Source: Phycisphaeraceae bacterium (lineage in GTDB: Bacteria > Planctomycetota > Phycisphaerae > Phycisphaerales > UBA1924). From it: a stretch of DNA of 64,000 bases. Positions 1 through 9,226 of this stretch are shown here, in pieces. The notes below the pieces were generated by a model, which worked only from the letters and a program-made list of their open reading frames with translations, was not told the origin of the DNA and searched no databases. Numbering within the stretch: position 1 is the stretch's first letter; each line of letters begins with the position of its first letter. The position numbers and the translations under genes were made by a program. The stretch is from assembly GCA_019636655.1 (NCBI GenBank), contig JAHBXB010000002.1, forward strand, positions 322,537-386,536, written 5' to 3'.

Positions 1-2
1 TG

Positions 3-962
3 ATCGTCTCGACCACCGATGGGCCGGCGCCGACCGCACCGGCCACATCGCGCCCACCCGCGGCGTCCATCGCACCGGCTGACCCGCCGGCGGGAGGCGC
101 CGCAGGGCCGGAGGAATCTGACCTGCTTGAAGCCCTCCTGACGGGACGGGACCTGCTGCTGCCGCTGCTCGCCCTCGTGCGTCGCCGAACCGGCTCTCCC
201 GATGTCGTCTTCACCCCTCCCGGGGCGCCGGCGGCGGTGATGGGCACGGCCGAGGTCTCCGTGGTCCACCGGGGCCGGTCGCTCGGCACGCTCTCCAGCC
301 GCTCCGCCACGCGCGAGGCCCTCGCCGCCGCGGCGAACTGGTTCGGGGCGTGGGTGGCCCTGCGGGACCAGCAGGAGCAACTCCGCGATGCGGCGTTTAC
401 CGACGACCTGACGGGCGCGTTCAACCGACGGTACTTCGACCGGTTCCTCGCCGCGGCGATCGATCGGGCCCGCGGCGAGCGGCAGTCCGTAACGGTGCTC
501 TACTTTGATATCGACGACTTCAAGATGTACAACGACCGCTACGGGCACATCGCGGGGGACGAGATCCTTCAGGAAACGGTCCGCCTGCTCAAGAGCGTCA
601 TCCGCCCGACGGACAAGGTCTGCCGGATCGGCGGCGATGAGTTCGCGGTGGTCTTTTTCGAGCCCGCCGGGCCGCGCGACCCATCCAGCAAGCCGCCGTC
701 GAGCATCTGGGGGATCGCCAGCCGCTTCCAGCGGCAGATCTGCGAGCACCGCTTCCCGAAGCTCGCGGAGAAGGCCCCGGGCACGCTCACGATCTCGGGC
801 GGACTCGCCACCTTCCCGTGGGACGGCACGACACCCAAGGAACTCGTCGCGCGTGCCGATGCCCTCGCGCTCGAAAGCAAGGGCAAGGGCAAGAACGTCA
901 TCACCCTCGGCCCTGGCGCAGAGCGTGTGTGCAAGGTCGACTTCGGCAGCCGGCCGGAATAA
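3..962 (+). CDS. Diguanylate cyclase (GGDEF domain), 5' end outside window
   Basis: The frame is open from the window edge, so the true start lies upstream; an internal GTG at 177 is only the first in-window start. The C-terminal ~175 residues are a GGDEF domain that makes cyclic di-GMP from two GTP. The catalytic motif is intact (RIGGDEFAVVFF, about nt 625-660). An RPTD sequence sits five residues before GGDEF, which is the spacing of the inhibitory RxxD I-site, so product feedback is expected. The domain opens with the usual DDLTGAFNRRYFD. The visible N-terminal part is Ala/Pro-rich and then a short GAF-like stretch (VSVVHRGRSLGTL), so the missing N-terminus may be a sensor. No EAL domain follows. 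Function is confident; the sensor and its signal are unknown. Confidence 0.93.
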   Translation: MVSTTDGPAPTAPATSRPPAASIAPADPPAGGAAGPEESDLLEALLTGRDLLLPLLALVRRRTGSPDVVFTPPGAPAAVMGTAEVSVVHRGRSLGTLSSRSATREALAAAANWFGAWVALRDQQEQLRDAAFTDDLTGAFNRRYFDRFLAAAIDRARGERQSVTVLYFDIDDFKMYNDRYGHIAGDEILQETVRLLKSVIRPTDKVCRIGGDEFAVVFFEPAGPRDPSSKPPSSIWGIASRFQRQICEHRFPKLAEKAPGTLTISGGLATFPWDGTTPKELVARADALALESKGKGKNVITLGPGAERVCKVDFGSRPE

Positions 963-994
963 GCGGCTCGCGTCTGCGCGCGAGTCCCGTCCCT

Positions 995-2524
995 CTACAC
1001 CCCGTAGATCGGCGCCAGCTTCCCTTCCAGGTGCCTGAGCAGGGCATCGGCCGACAGCGGCCGCCCCGTGATCCTCCGGCACAGATCGCCGGCCCGATAC
1101 CGCTTGCCGTGGACATGGATGTTCGTCCGCAGCCACTCGCGCAGTGCCATGAAGTTGCCCCCGGCCATCTGCCGGCTCAGATCGGGGATCTGCGTGTTGA
1201 TCGTCTCCCAGATCTGCGCCGCGTAGAGGTTGCCCAGCGTGTAGGTCGGGAAGTACCCGACCAGCCCGTGGGACCAGTGGACGTCCTGCAGGCAGCCGCG
1301 CCGATCATCGGGCACCTTGAGGCCCAAGAGCTTCTCGAACTTGGCGTTCCACGCGGCCGGCACGTCCTTCACACCCAGGGACCCGGAGATGAGGTCCCGC
1401 TCCATCTCGAACCGCAGCATGATGTGCAGGTTGTACGTCGACTCGTCGGCCTCGACCCGGATGAACGTGGGTGTGCACGTGTTCACAGCGCGGTACATCT
1501 GCTCGACCGTGCAGTCCGCCAGGGCGGGCGAGAACTCCTTCTTGGCCAGCGGCAACGCCCACTGCCAGAACTCCCGCCCGCGCCCGACGAAGTTCTCCCA
1601 CATCCTCGACTGGCTCTCGTGGATCCCCAGCGAGATCGAGTCGGCCAGCGGCTCGCCGAAGCGGTCGCTCTTGGGCAGGCCCTGCTCGTAGAGCCCGTGC
1701 CCGCCCTCGTGCATGGTGCCGTAGAGCGAATCGGTGAACTTCTCGTCACGGTATCGCGTCGTGAGGCGCGTGTCGCCGGGCGCGATCCCCGAGCAGAATG
1801 GGTGTGTGGTGACATCCAGGCGGCCCGCCGCGAGATCGAACCCCATCGCCCTGAGCACCGCCTGGCCGAAGACGTGCTGCTTGTCGGCCGGGATCGCCGC
1901 GTTGAGCACGCTGGTGTTGGGCGGAGTCCCCTTGCCCGCGATCCTCGCGATCAGGGTGCTGAGCCGATCCCTGAGCGGGCCGAAGATCGAGGCGATCTCC
2001 CTCGCGGTCATCCCCTGCTCGTACTGGTCCAGCAGCGCATCGTACAACTCGCCGCCCTTCGGTACGCCCAGGCACTCGGCCTTGCGCCGCTGCAGCGCCA
2101 TCATCTTCCCGAGCCATGGCTCGAAGAGCGCGAACTCGGACTTCGCCCGCGCCTCCTTCCACGCCTGCTGAGACTGGCTGGCCGTGCGGGCCATCTCCGA
2201 GACCAGGTCCGCCGGGAGTTTCGTCGCCAGGTCGTAGTCCCGACGGATCTCGCGGATGTTCGCCGCGGCGGACTCATCGGCCAGGATCGATGCATCGGCC
2301 TCGCACGCGGCGATCAACTCGCCAAGTCTGGGGGCCGTGTCCCGCTCGTGAACTAGCCGGGAGATCAGCGCATGCTGGTCCGCTCGCGTCGCCGCGCCGG
2401 ACTCGGGCATGTACGTCTCCTCGTCCCAGGCCACGAGGTGCGAGACGGACTTGAGCGTCGCCGCCTCCCGGAGCATGGCACGGAGCTGGTCGTACGCCGG
2501 GGCGCGGGTGGTGGAATTCGACAT
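995..2524 (-). CDS. Metallocarboxypeptidase, M32 family (carboxypeptidase Taq type)
   Basis: 509 residues, the usual length of M32 carboxypeptidases, which remove C-terminal residues from peptides using a metal ion. The HEGGH metal-binding and catalytic motif is at about residues 272-276, and the third ligand is in IHESQSR at about 302-307, both typical of the family. The family block CTPTFIRVEADESTYN is also present. There is no signal peptide, so the enzyme is probably cytoplasmic and used in peptide turnover. The ATG at 2524 gives an N-terminus (YDQLRAMLREAATLKSV) that matches where family members begin. It converges with the GGDEF gene (32 bp between stops). No operon partner is obvious. 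Confidence 0.95.
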   Translation of the reverse strand: MSNSTTRAPAYDQLRAMLREAATLKSVSHLVAWDEETYMPESGAATRADQHALISRLVHERDTAPRLGELIAACEADASILADESAAANIREIRRDYDLATKLPADLVSEMARTASQSQQAWKEARAKSEFALFEPWLGKMMALQRRKAECLGVPKGGELYDALLDQYEQGMTAREIASIFGPLRDRLSTLIARIAGKGTPPNTSVLNAAIPADKQHVFGQAVLRAMGFDLAAGRLDVTTHPFCSGIAPGDTRLTTRYRDEKFTDSLYGTMHEGGHGLYEQGLPKSDRFGEPLADSISLGIHESQSRMWENFVGRGREFWQWALPLAKKEFSPALADCTVEQMYRAVNTCTPTFIRVEADESTYNLHIMLRFEMERDLISGSLGVKDVPAAWNAKFEKLLGLKVPDDRRGCLQDVHWSHGLVGYFPTYTLGNLYAAQIWETINTQIPDLSRQMAGGNFMALREWLRTNIHVHGKRYRAGDLCRRITGRPLSADALLRHLEGKLAPIYGV

Positions 2525-2602
2525 GGCGGGGCGGGTTCCTCGAGGGGAGCAGAGAATCTCGGGCCAAGGGTACGCACACCCTGCCCGCTTCGGGCCTCGG
2601 GA

Positions 2603-4621
2603 TTATCCCCCAACGGGCGCCGCGTCCCCGAGCCGGCGCTCCTTCTCACCCGCAACCACTGACGGTCCAGAGAGTTGGAGCTGCAGCATCTCCCAGTACC
2701 GCCCCTCGCGGGCCGACAGCTCGTCATGCGTGCCGGTCTCGATGATGCGGCCGTGCTCGAGCACCACGATCTGATCCGCGTGCCGGATCGTGCTCAGCCG
2801 GTGAGCGATGACGAAGCATGTCCGGCCCCGCATCAGCCCCTTGAGCGACTGCTGGATCAGTGTCTCGGACTCGGAATCGAGGTTGCTCGTCGCTTCGTCG
2901 AGGATCAGAATCCGCGGGTCGGCCAGGACCGCCCGGGCGATCGCGATGCGCTGCTTCTGCCCGCCGGAGAGCCGGACGCCTCGCTCGCCGATGAGCGTCT
3001 GATAGCCCGACTCGAGCCGCTCGATGAAGCCGTCGGCGTTGGCGGCCCGCGCCGACTCCCGGATCTGCGACTCCGAAGCGCTCCGCCGCGCATAGCCGAT
3101 GTTCTGCGCGATCGTGCCGTCGAAGAGGAACACGTCCTGCTCCACGATCCCCAGCAGCCTCCGGTACGACTCGACGTCGAGCCGCCGAAGGTCGGCCCCG
3201 TCGAGGGTGATGACCCCCTCCGTGGGGTCGTAGAACCGCGCTACGAGGTTGCACAGCGTCGTCTTTCCCGACCCGCTCGGACCGACCAGCGCCACCGTCT
3301 TGCCCGGCGCCACATCCAGCGTGATCCCGTGGAGCACCCGCTCGCCGTGACCCGGGTAGGCGAACGACACACCAGAGAACGTCACGCGTCCCCGCACCCT
3401 TGCCGGCTCAACCTGCTGCAGGCTTGATGCATGATCACTCGCTCGGTCCAGTTCCGTTGGTTCCTGGAGCAGGTCGAGGATCCGGTCAAGGCCGGCGAGG
3501 TTGTTCTGGATCGTCGTGGCGGTCGACACCAGCACCTCGAGCGGCGAGAGGAGCATGAACATGTACGCCGAGAACATCATCAGGTCGCCGATGGTCAGTT
3601 CGCCGCGGACAACAGCCCGCCCGCCGTAGACCAGCACCGCGACGGACGCGGTAGGAATACTCAGCGTCCACACGATCTCGACGATCCGGGACCACCACCA
3701 GACGAAGACCTCCTGACGGGCCATCAGGTGACCGCCGCCGGAGAACCGCAAGCTCTCGCCGCGCTGCCGCCCGAATCCCCGCACGACCCGCATGCCTCCG
3801 AACGCTTCCGTCGCGTGGGCGTCGATCGCCGTTCGGTTCGCGCGGATATCCCGGTACACCGGCCTGATGCGGGCGATCCACGTCCGGTGGCTGATCCAGA
3901 CAGCGGGGATCAGCAGGATGGCCCCCATCAGCAGCCGCCAATCCGTCAGCGCCAAAGCGCCGAGCGTGCCCACCAGTTGCACCACCGCGCGCCACGGGTT
4001 GTAGATCAGCGTGAACACCATCTCCCCCGCGCCGCCGGCGTCCTCCCGAAGGATGCTGGCCACCCCCCCGCTCTTGATCCGGTACACCCGGTGCAGCGGC
4101 AGCCGCACCGCGTGCATGAACACCCGCCTCCGCACGTTGGCCTGCAGCCGCTTGGTGAGCTGCGTCATCTTCCATCGCCCGATCAGCGACACCCCGGCGC
4201 CAAGGAAGGTCACGCAGAGCAGGCCTCCCCCGAGCGCGTACAGCATGGACAACCGGTCCAAGCCCGCAACGGGGATCCATGCCGGGATGCCGGCCGGGCC
4301 AGGATGGTCCGTGATGATGTAGTCGATCGCGACCTTGGTCGCCAGAGGCGCCATCAGGCCGGCGCCCACCGCCACCGTCAGCGTCGACAGCGCCAGCAGG
4401 ATGCTGAGCCGCTCGCCCCGCAGCAGCCCCCAGAACTCCCGGACGAGTGCCCAGAACGACCGCGTGCGCTTCCGCCGCTCTTTCTGCTCCTCATCGCTCA
4501 GCAGCGCGGCCCCGGGCGGAGCACCCTTGGCCGCCCCGGTATTCGCCAGCTTGTCTCGCTCGCGGTGGGCACGCAGGTACTCGCGGAACCGTCTCTTGCT
4601 CGATACCCACACTGGACGCAT
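2603..4621 (-). CDS. ABC transporter, fused permease and ATPase (exporter, MsbA/MDR-like)
   Basis: 672 residues from the ATG at 4621. The frame stays open upstream to 5344, but that part is antisense to the symporter gene and has no transporter character, so it is left out. Residues ~80-370 are a six-helix exporter membrane domain (DYIITDHPG near the first extracellular loop). The C-terminal ATPase has every motif: Walker A GPSGSGKTT at ~443-450, Q-loop VEQDVFLFDG, signature LSGGQKQR, Walker B ILILDEATSNLD and H-loop IAHRLSTI. Half-transporters of this kind work as homodimers and flip lipids, drugs or peptides outward. The substrate cannot be told. It is divergent from the symporter with an 84-bp shared promoter region. 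Confidence 0.94.
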   Translation of the reverse strand: MRPVWVSSKRRFREYLRAHRERDKLANTGAAKGAPPGAALLSDEEQKERRKRTRSFWALVREFWGLLRGERLSILLALSTLTVAVGAGLMAPLATKVAIDYIITDHPGPAGIPAWIPVAGLDRLSMLYALGGGLLCVTFLGAGVSLIGRWKMTQLTKRLQANVRRRVFMHAVRLPLHRVYRIKSGGVASILREDAGGAGEMVFTLIYNPWRAVVQLVGTLGALALTDWRLLMGAILLIPAVWISHRTWIARIRPVYRDIRANRTAIDAHATEAFGGMRVVRGFGRQRGESLRFSGGGHLMARQEVFVWWWSRIVEIVWTLSIPTASVAVLVYGGRAVVRGELTIGDLMMFSAYMFMLLSPLEVLVSTATTIQNNLAGLDRILDLLQEPTELDRASDHASSLQQVEPARVRGRVTFSGVSFAYPGHGERVLHGITLDVAPGKTVALVGPSGSGKTTLCNLVARFYDPTEGVITLDGADLRRLDVESYRRLLGIVEQDVFLFDGTIAQNIGYARRSASESQIRESARAANADGFIERLESGYQTLIGERGVRLSGGQKQRIAIARAVLADPRILILDEATSNLDSESETLIQQSLKGLMRGRTCFVIAHRLSTIRHADQIVVLEHGRIIETGTHDELSAREGRYWEMLQLQLSGPSVVAGEKERRLGDAAPVGG

Positions 4622-4705
4622 CGATCGATCGTATCCCGCACACTCCCAGACACGGCCCCCAATACCCCGCAGCGCACAGCGGCTTTGAGGTACCATCGGC
4701 GGACC

Positions 4706-6016
4706 ATGAGAATCGCCCTGCATTGGAAGATCGTCATCGGGCTGATCGCCGGCATCCTTGTCGGATTGCTGCTGAACTCCTTCGGCCCCGCGATCCAGGC
4801 CGCGGCGGGCGACACCGGGCCGGCCGCGGGCACGATCCGGTTCCTCACCCAACTCAACGACTTTGTCGGGGCCCTGTTCATCCGGGCCCTTCGGTTCATC
4901 GCCGTCCCGGTGGTCTTCACTTCGCTCATCGTGGGCGCGGCGGGCCTCGGCGACCTCCGCCGACTCGGCCGCATCGGCGGGAAGACATTCGGCCTCTACC
5001 TGGGCACCACCGCGTTCGCCGTGGTCCTCGGACTCGTCCTCGCGAACGTGATCAAGCCGGGCTCGTTCGTCGGCGAGAGCGCCCGCACCGCCCAGTTCGC
5101 GGCGAACGAGGCCACGGTCGCCGCGAGCGTCGAGAACATCAGCAAGGTCAAGAGCCTCTGGCAGCAGGCCCTGGACGTGGTGCCCGAGAACCCATTCGGT
5201 GCGCTCGCCCAGGGCGAGATGCTCCAGATCATCGTCTTCGCCCTGGTCATCGGCATCGGCCTGACGATGATCCCCCGCGACAAGGCGGCCCCCGTGATCG
5301 CCTTCTTCGATGCGCTCACGGACGTGATCATCAAGATCGTTCACCTGGTCATGCGCCTGGCGCCCGTGGCGGTGTTCGCGCTGGTCGTGCCCAAGGTCGC
5401 CACGCTCGGACTCGATGTGCTGGCCGCGCTCGGGGCCTTCTGCCTCGTCGTCGTCCTGGGGCTGGCCATCCTGACCTTTGTCGAGTACCCGCTCCTGCTG
5501 TGGCTGCTCGGCCGCATGAGCTATGGCCGCTTCTTCAAGGCCATGGCCCCGGCCCAGGTCCTGGCCTTCTCCTCCTCCTCATCCGCGGCGACGCTGCCCG
5601 TCACCATGGACTGCGTGCAGAACCGCATCGGCGTCTCCGAACGGATCACCTCGTTCGTCTGCCCGTTGGGCACGACGATCAACATGGACGGCACAGCCCT
5701 GTTCCAGGGCGTCGCGGTGCTCTTCATCGCGCAGTTGTACGGAATCTCCCTCGACGTCGGCGCGCAGATCAGCATCGTGCTGCTCGCGACACTCTCATCG
5801 ATCGGCTCCCCGGGCGTCCCGTCGGGCGGAACGGTCATGCTCCTGCTCGTGCTCAAGCAGGTCGGCCTGCCCGCCGAGGGGATCGCGGTCGTGCTCGGCG
5901 TCGACCGCATCCTCGACATGTGCCGTACGGTGACCAATGTCACGGGCGACGGCATGACCGCCGTCATCATCGCCCGCAGCGAGGGCGAGGAGATCGAGCC
6001 CCCCGCGTCGGAGTAG
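4706..6016 (+). CDS. Dicarboxylate/amino acid:cation symporter (DAACS/SLC1 family)
   Basis: 436 residues from the ATG at 4706, which starts directly at the first membrane helix (WKIVIGLIAGILVGLLL). It is a sodium- or proton-coupled importer of dicarboxylates or acidic amino acids in the inner membrane. Family signatures are clear: the Ser-rich re-entrant loop SSSSSAATLPVT at ~288, NMDGTALFQGVAVLF at ~325 (cation and substrate site), and GSPGVPSGG in the second hairpin. The domain order matches GltP/DctA; glutamate versus C4-dicarboxylate preference cannot be decided here. Its TAG stop (6014-6016) abuts the stop of the convergent GH31 gene with no spacer. Confidence 0.94.
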   Translation: MRIALHWKIVIGLIAGILVGLLLNSFGPAIQAAAGDTGPAAGTIRFLTQLNDFVGALFIRALRFIAVPVVFTSLIVGAAGLGDLRRLGRIGGKTFGLYLGTTAFAVVLGLVLANVIKPGSFVGESARTAQFAANEATVAASVENISKVKSLWQQALDVVPENPFGALAQGEMLQIIVFALVIGIGLTMIPRDKAAPVIAFFDALTDVIIKIVHLVMRLAPVAVFALVVPKVATLGLDVLAALGAFCLVVVLGLAILTFVEYPLLLWLLGRMSYGRFFKAMAPAQVLAFSSSSSAATLPVTMDCVQNRIGVSERITSFVCPLGTTINMDGTALFQGVAVLFIAQLYGISLDVGAQISIVLLATLSSIGSPGVPSGGTVMLLLVLKQVGLPAEGIAVVLGVDRILDMCRTVTNVTGDGMTAVIIARSEGEEIEPPASE

Positions 6017-9000
6017 TCACGCCGGGTCCAGCCCCTCCTGCAGGGCTCGCTCCCCGTCCACCGTCAGCGTGAACCCGAAGCCCCCGCCCCCCTCGCTCAC
6101 CTTGACCACCACCCGGTTCCACCCGGCCCGCAGCACTACCTCCGCGCTCCCCGTGGGCGAGTCCATCGTGTCCCCGGTGTCCATCGTCAGCACCTTGTCC
6201 TCGCCCACCCACACCTCCGCGCGATCGCCCGAATCGATGTGCATGGTCGCCCGCTGCTCGGTCTCGCTGAACAGATGGGTCGCCGCGTAGCCCATGCGGA
6301 ACGCGCCCGCGAAGTGGCGGCGGAGATCGACCGCCCAGCCGCGTCCACCGGACCAGTCGTCGGAACCGTGTGCAAGATGCCATCGCACGTCCGCGCCGTC
6401 CACACCGCAGTACGTGCGGTCACGATCCCAACCCTCCGTTTCAGGACCATGTGACTGTTCATCGATCCGCCGCTGCGGATCGAACGCGAACGGCCCGACC
6501 GCCCGCCACGCGCGAACCGGCGTGAGCCGCCACGCCACGGGCACATCGAACGCAACCTCCTCACCCCCCTTGCGGAACGCCACCCGCGCCACCGTGGACG
6601 ACCGAAGCCCCAGCGGCGGTTCCGGCGGCGGCGCCTCGGCCCGTTCCAGCCGCACCGCCCCGTGCGGCGATACTCGCATATGGTCCTTACCAAGCGATTG
6701 CGTCTCGCGGCCTACCACATGAATCGCCTCGACCACCGCTTCACCGCCGTCGATCAACCCCTCCGAATCGATCAACCACGCTCCCCCGTCGCCGCGTGAT
6801 ACGCCGATCCCAAGCCCAATCTCGACCAGTTCATGGGCCGGCCCGCCGACTCGCCCCAGCGCGAGCAGAGCCTCGATCCCACAGCCGCTCGTCTCCGCAG
6901 ACGCCCCCATCGCACCGGCCAGCCGTCTCGCCCGATGTCGCCGTGACACGTCACCCGGCTCCGCTCTCGTGAACGTCAGGTCCAACTCGATCGCCTTGCG
7001 GATCGATCCCGTGGCTAACCGCACCGTCGCCACCCCACGGCCAGTGTCCATGGCGCCCGGCGCTCCGACCTCGCGTACTCCACCCAGCACCACCTCGACC
7101 TCGCGTTCCGCAGCCTGCCCGTCGAGGCGCCCCGTAGTCGGGCCGATGCTCAGCCGCACCCGCCCATCGCCCCACGCTGCACGCAGCGGCGTCCACGCGT
7201 GCTCGCCCCGCTCGTACCCCCTCGTCAGGCCGTCATCCTCGTACAGCGCTGTGTCGTAGATACTCCCCGGGGCGCCCGGGAACACCCTCACGACCAGCGC
7301 TTCGAGCGAGGCACTCCCCATCCTCAGCGTGGGCCTGCCGCAGACGATCGGGACACCCCCCGGCGCGAATAACGGGATCTCGTCGATCTCCGCGCTGACA
7401 ATCGCCTCCGTCCCCGCCTGGAACGACTCCCCGGTCTCCAGGTTGTACCACCGCTCCACCTCGACCCCGCCCGTCCTGGGAGGAAACCAGACGGCCCGCG
7501 CCGCGACCCGGCGTGGCCCGATCCCCATCGACACGATCGGCGCGGCGAGGAGGTGATCGCCCAGCATGTACTGATCGGTGTACCGGTACGCACGCTCATC
7601 CGCCGGCTCACCGATGTACATCCCGCTCAGGAGCGGCAGTGTCTCGTCCCAGCACCGCCGGACCGCCGTGTAGATGCTCGGCATCAACTCCGAGCGCAGC
7701 CGCATCGCCTTCCGGATCGCCTCCGCGAACATCGGCTCGCAGAGCCACGGGCGACGGTCCAGCGCCGCCGACCGGGCCGAGTGGAACCGCAACGCCGCGC
7801 TCAGCGCGCCGAACTGCGACCATCTCGTCATGCTCTCCTCATCGCGCCGGCCAAAGTGCCCGCCGATGTCGTGCGACCAGTAGAAGCACCCCGCGTTGCC
7901 CGATGCGATCGTGAACGGGACGACGAACTGCAGCGCCCGCCAGGTCGACGCCACATCACCCGAGAAGTGGATCGGGTGCCGGTGGTCACCCCACCCCCCC
8001 CACCGGCTGAAGCCGGCGCCACGCAGTTCCTGTGCCGACCCATCGCGGCCGTCCTTCCCCCACGCCCGCTCAAAGAACACCCGGTTGAGCCATGGCGTCA
8101 TCGTTGCCCCGGGCACGCCGCGGAGTTCCTCCCCCTGCTGCCAGTCCATCCACCAGAAATCCACGCCGTCCCGCTCTAGCGGCGCCAGCACCTGTGCGCC
8201 AAGCGCGTCCATGTATCGCCGGTCCGCCGCCTCGAACGGGGCCGTCTCCTGGCTCGCCGAGTCCCTCCCCAGGGCCCGCATGAACGCCGCGTAGGCATCC
8301 TCAAACGGCCGGACGGAGTCCGCCGGATGCAGGTTTAGTGTCGCGTGCTGCCCTCTCGCATGGAGCCAACTCAACAGCCCCGGAGCATCCGGCAGCAACT
8401 CGCGGTTCCACGACCAACCCGTCCACCCCGGATAGCCGCTCCCCTTTGGCGGCTCGCTATGCCAATCCATATCGAGCACCAGCACATCCAGCGGGCACCC
8501 GTGTTCGTCGAACTCCTCGACGATCCGCTGGTAATCCTCCTGCGTGTACGGCCAATACCTCGAGTACCACGCCCCCAACAGGTATCGCCGCGGCAGCGGC
8601 GCCCGCCCGGCCACCGCGGCCAGCGCCCGGAACGCTGCTCGATAGTCCCGCCCGTATCCGAAGAAGTACCAGTCGATCCCGCGCCCCTCGCCCGAGGATG
8701 CTCGCGGCGAGATCCACCCATCCCGAAGAACGGCCGACGACGAATCGTCGAGCACAAACCACCCGTCCCGCGTCAGCAAGCCATCGCCCATCGGCACCGC
8801 CCGGCGAACGCCGTCGAGCGTTCGGAGCGGCCCCCCAAGGTTGCGTTCAGCCCGATCGCCCGGCCGCCAGACCACGGATCGGCCGCCCGAGTCCCTCACC
8901 GTCGCCGCGAGGTTCCCCGCGTGGAACTCCCTTCCGTCGGGCGTGTACTCCAGCCGGATGCGGCCTGTGTCGACCACGGCCGGCGCATCGCCCTGAACAA

Positions 9001-9142
9001 CCACCCGCGCCGACAGGTCCTCGGGCACATTGGATCGATGGCCCAGCGAGAACAGCGTCGGCTCATCGACGAACCGTCCGCTCTCGCTGTACTCCAGCCG
9101 GATGCACTCGGGTGTGATGACCGTCAGCCGTGCCGCGTGCAC
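6017..9142 (-). CDS. Glycoside hydrolase family 31 (alpha-glucosidase/alpha-xylosidase type) with C-terminal beta domains
   Basis: 1041 residues. GH31 enzymes hydrolyse alpha-glycosidic bonds with retention. The (beta/alpha)8 core spans roughly residues 180-510: LVLDMDWHSEP is an early barrel strand, WWMDWQQG at ~331 supplies the likely nucleophile Asp, and HFSGDVASTW at ~392 the acid/base Asp; FYWSHDIGGHFG follows. The ~350 residues after the barrel are longer than in a minimal GH31. The last part resembles a carbohydrate-binding or jelly-roll domain (RAVGPFAFDP... AEVWVGEDKVL... GWNRVVVKV). No signal peptide follows the GTG start, so it is probably intracellular. The substrate is not predictable. 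No sugar transporter or regulator adjoins it. Confidence 0.9.
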   Translation of the reverse strand: MHAARLTVITPECIRLEYSESGRFVDEPTLFSLGHRSNVPEDLSARVVVQGDAPAVVDTGRIRLEYTPDGREFHAGNLAATVRDSGGRSVVWRPGDRAERNLGGPLRTLDGVRRAVPMGDGLLTRDGWFVLDDSSSAVLRDGWISPRASSGEGRGIDWYFFGYGRDYRAAFRALAAVAGRAPLPRRYLLGAWYSRYWPYTQEDYQRIVEEFDEHGCPLDVLVLDMDWHSEPPKGSGYPGWTGWSWNRELLPDAPGLLSWLHARGQHATLNLHPADSVRPFEDAYAAFMRALGRDSASQETAPFEAADRRYMDALGAQVLAPLERDGVDFWWMDWQQGEELRGVPGATMTPWLNRVFFERAWGKDGRDGSAQELRGAGFSRWGGWGDHRHPIHFSGDVASTWRALQFVVPFTIASGNAGCFYWSHDIGGHFGRRDEESMTRWSQFGALSAALRFHSARSAALDRRPWLCEPMFAEAIRKAMRLRSELMPSIYTAVRRCWDETLPLLSGMYIGEPADERAYRYTDQYMLGDHLLAAPIVSMGIGPRRVAARAVWFPPRTGGVEVERWYNLETGESFQAGTEAIVSAEIDEIPLFAPGGVPIVCGRPTLRMGSASLEALVVRVFPGAPGSIYDTALYEDDGLTRGYERGEHAWTPLRAAWGDGRVRLSIGPTTGRLDGQAAEREVEVVLGGVREVGAPGAMDTGRGVATVRLATGSIRKAIELDLTFTRAEPGDVSRRHRARRLAGAMGASAETSGCGIEALLALGRVGGPAHELVEIGLGIGVSRGDGGAWLIDSEGLIDGGEAVVEAIHVVGRETQSLGKDHMRVSPHGAVRLERAEAPPPEPPLGLRSSTVARVAFRKGGEEVAFDVPVAWRLTPVRAWRAVGPFAFDPQRRIDEQSHGPETEGWDRDRTYCGVDGADVRWHLAHGSDDWSGGRGWAVDLRRHFAGAFRMGYAATHLFSETEQRATMHIDSGDRAEVWVGEDKVLTMDTGDTMDSPTGSAEVVLRAGWNRVVVKVSEGGGGFGFTLTVDGERALQEGLDPA

Positions 9143-9226
9143 ATTCGCTCCCTGGCCCAGTGTAAGGAGCGAACCCAGGAAAGTGGGCGGCCAATCCCGA
9201 CCTCAACCAACCGCGGCAAAGACCGC

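Noticed and set aside
818-2356. 512-codon plus-strand frame over the M32 gene
   Set aside because: Composition is unlike real proteins (Arg, Pro, Gln, Val-rich) and it overlaps the HEXXH-containing gene throughout.
4622-5344. N-terminal extension of the ABC transporter frame
   Set aside because: The 241 codons are antisense to the symporter and acidic/low-complexity. The transporter begins properly at 4621.
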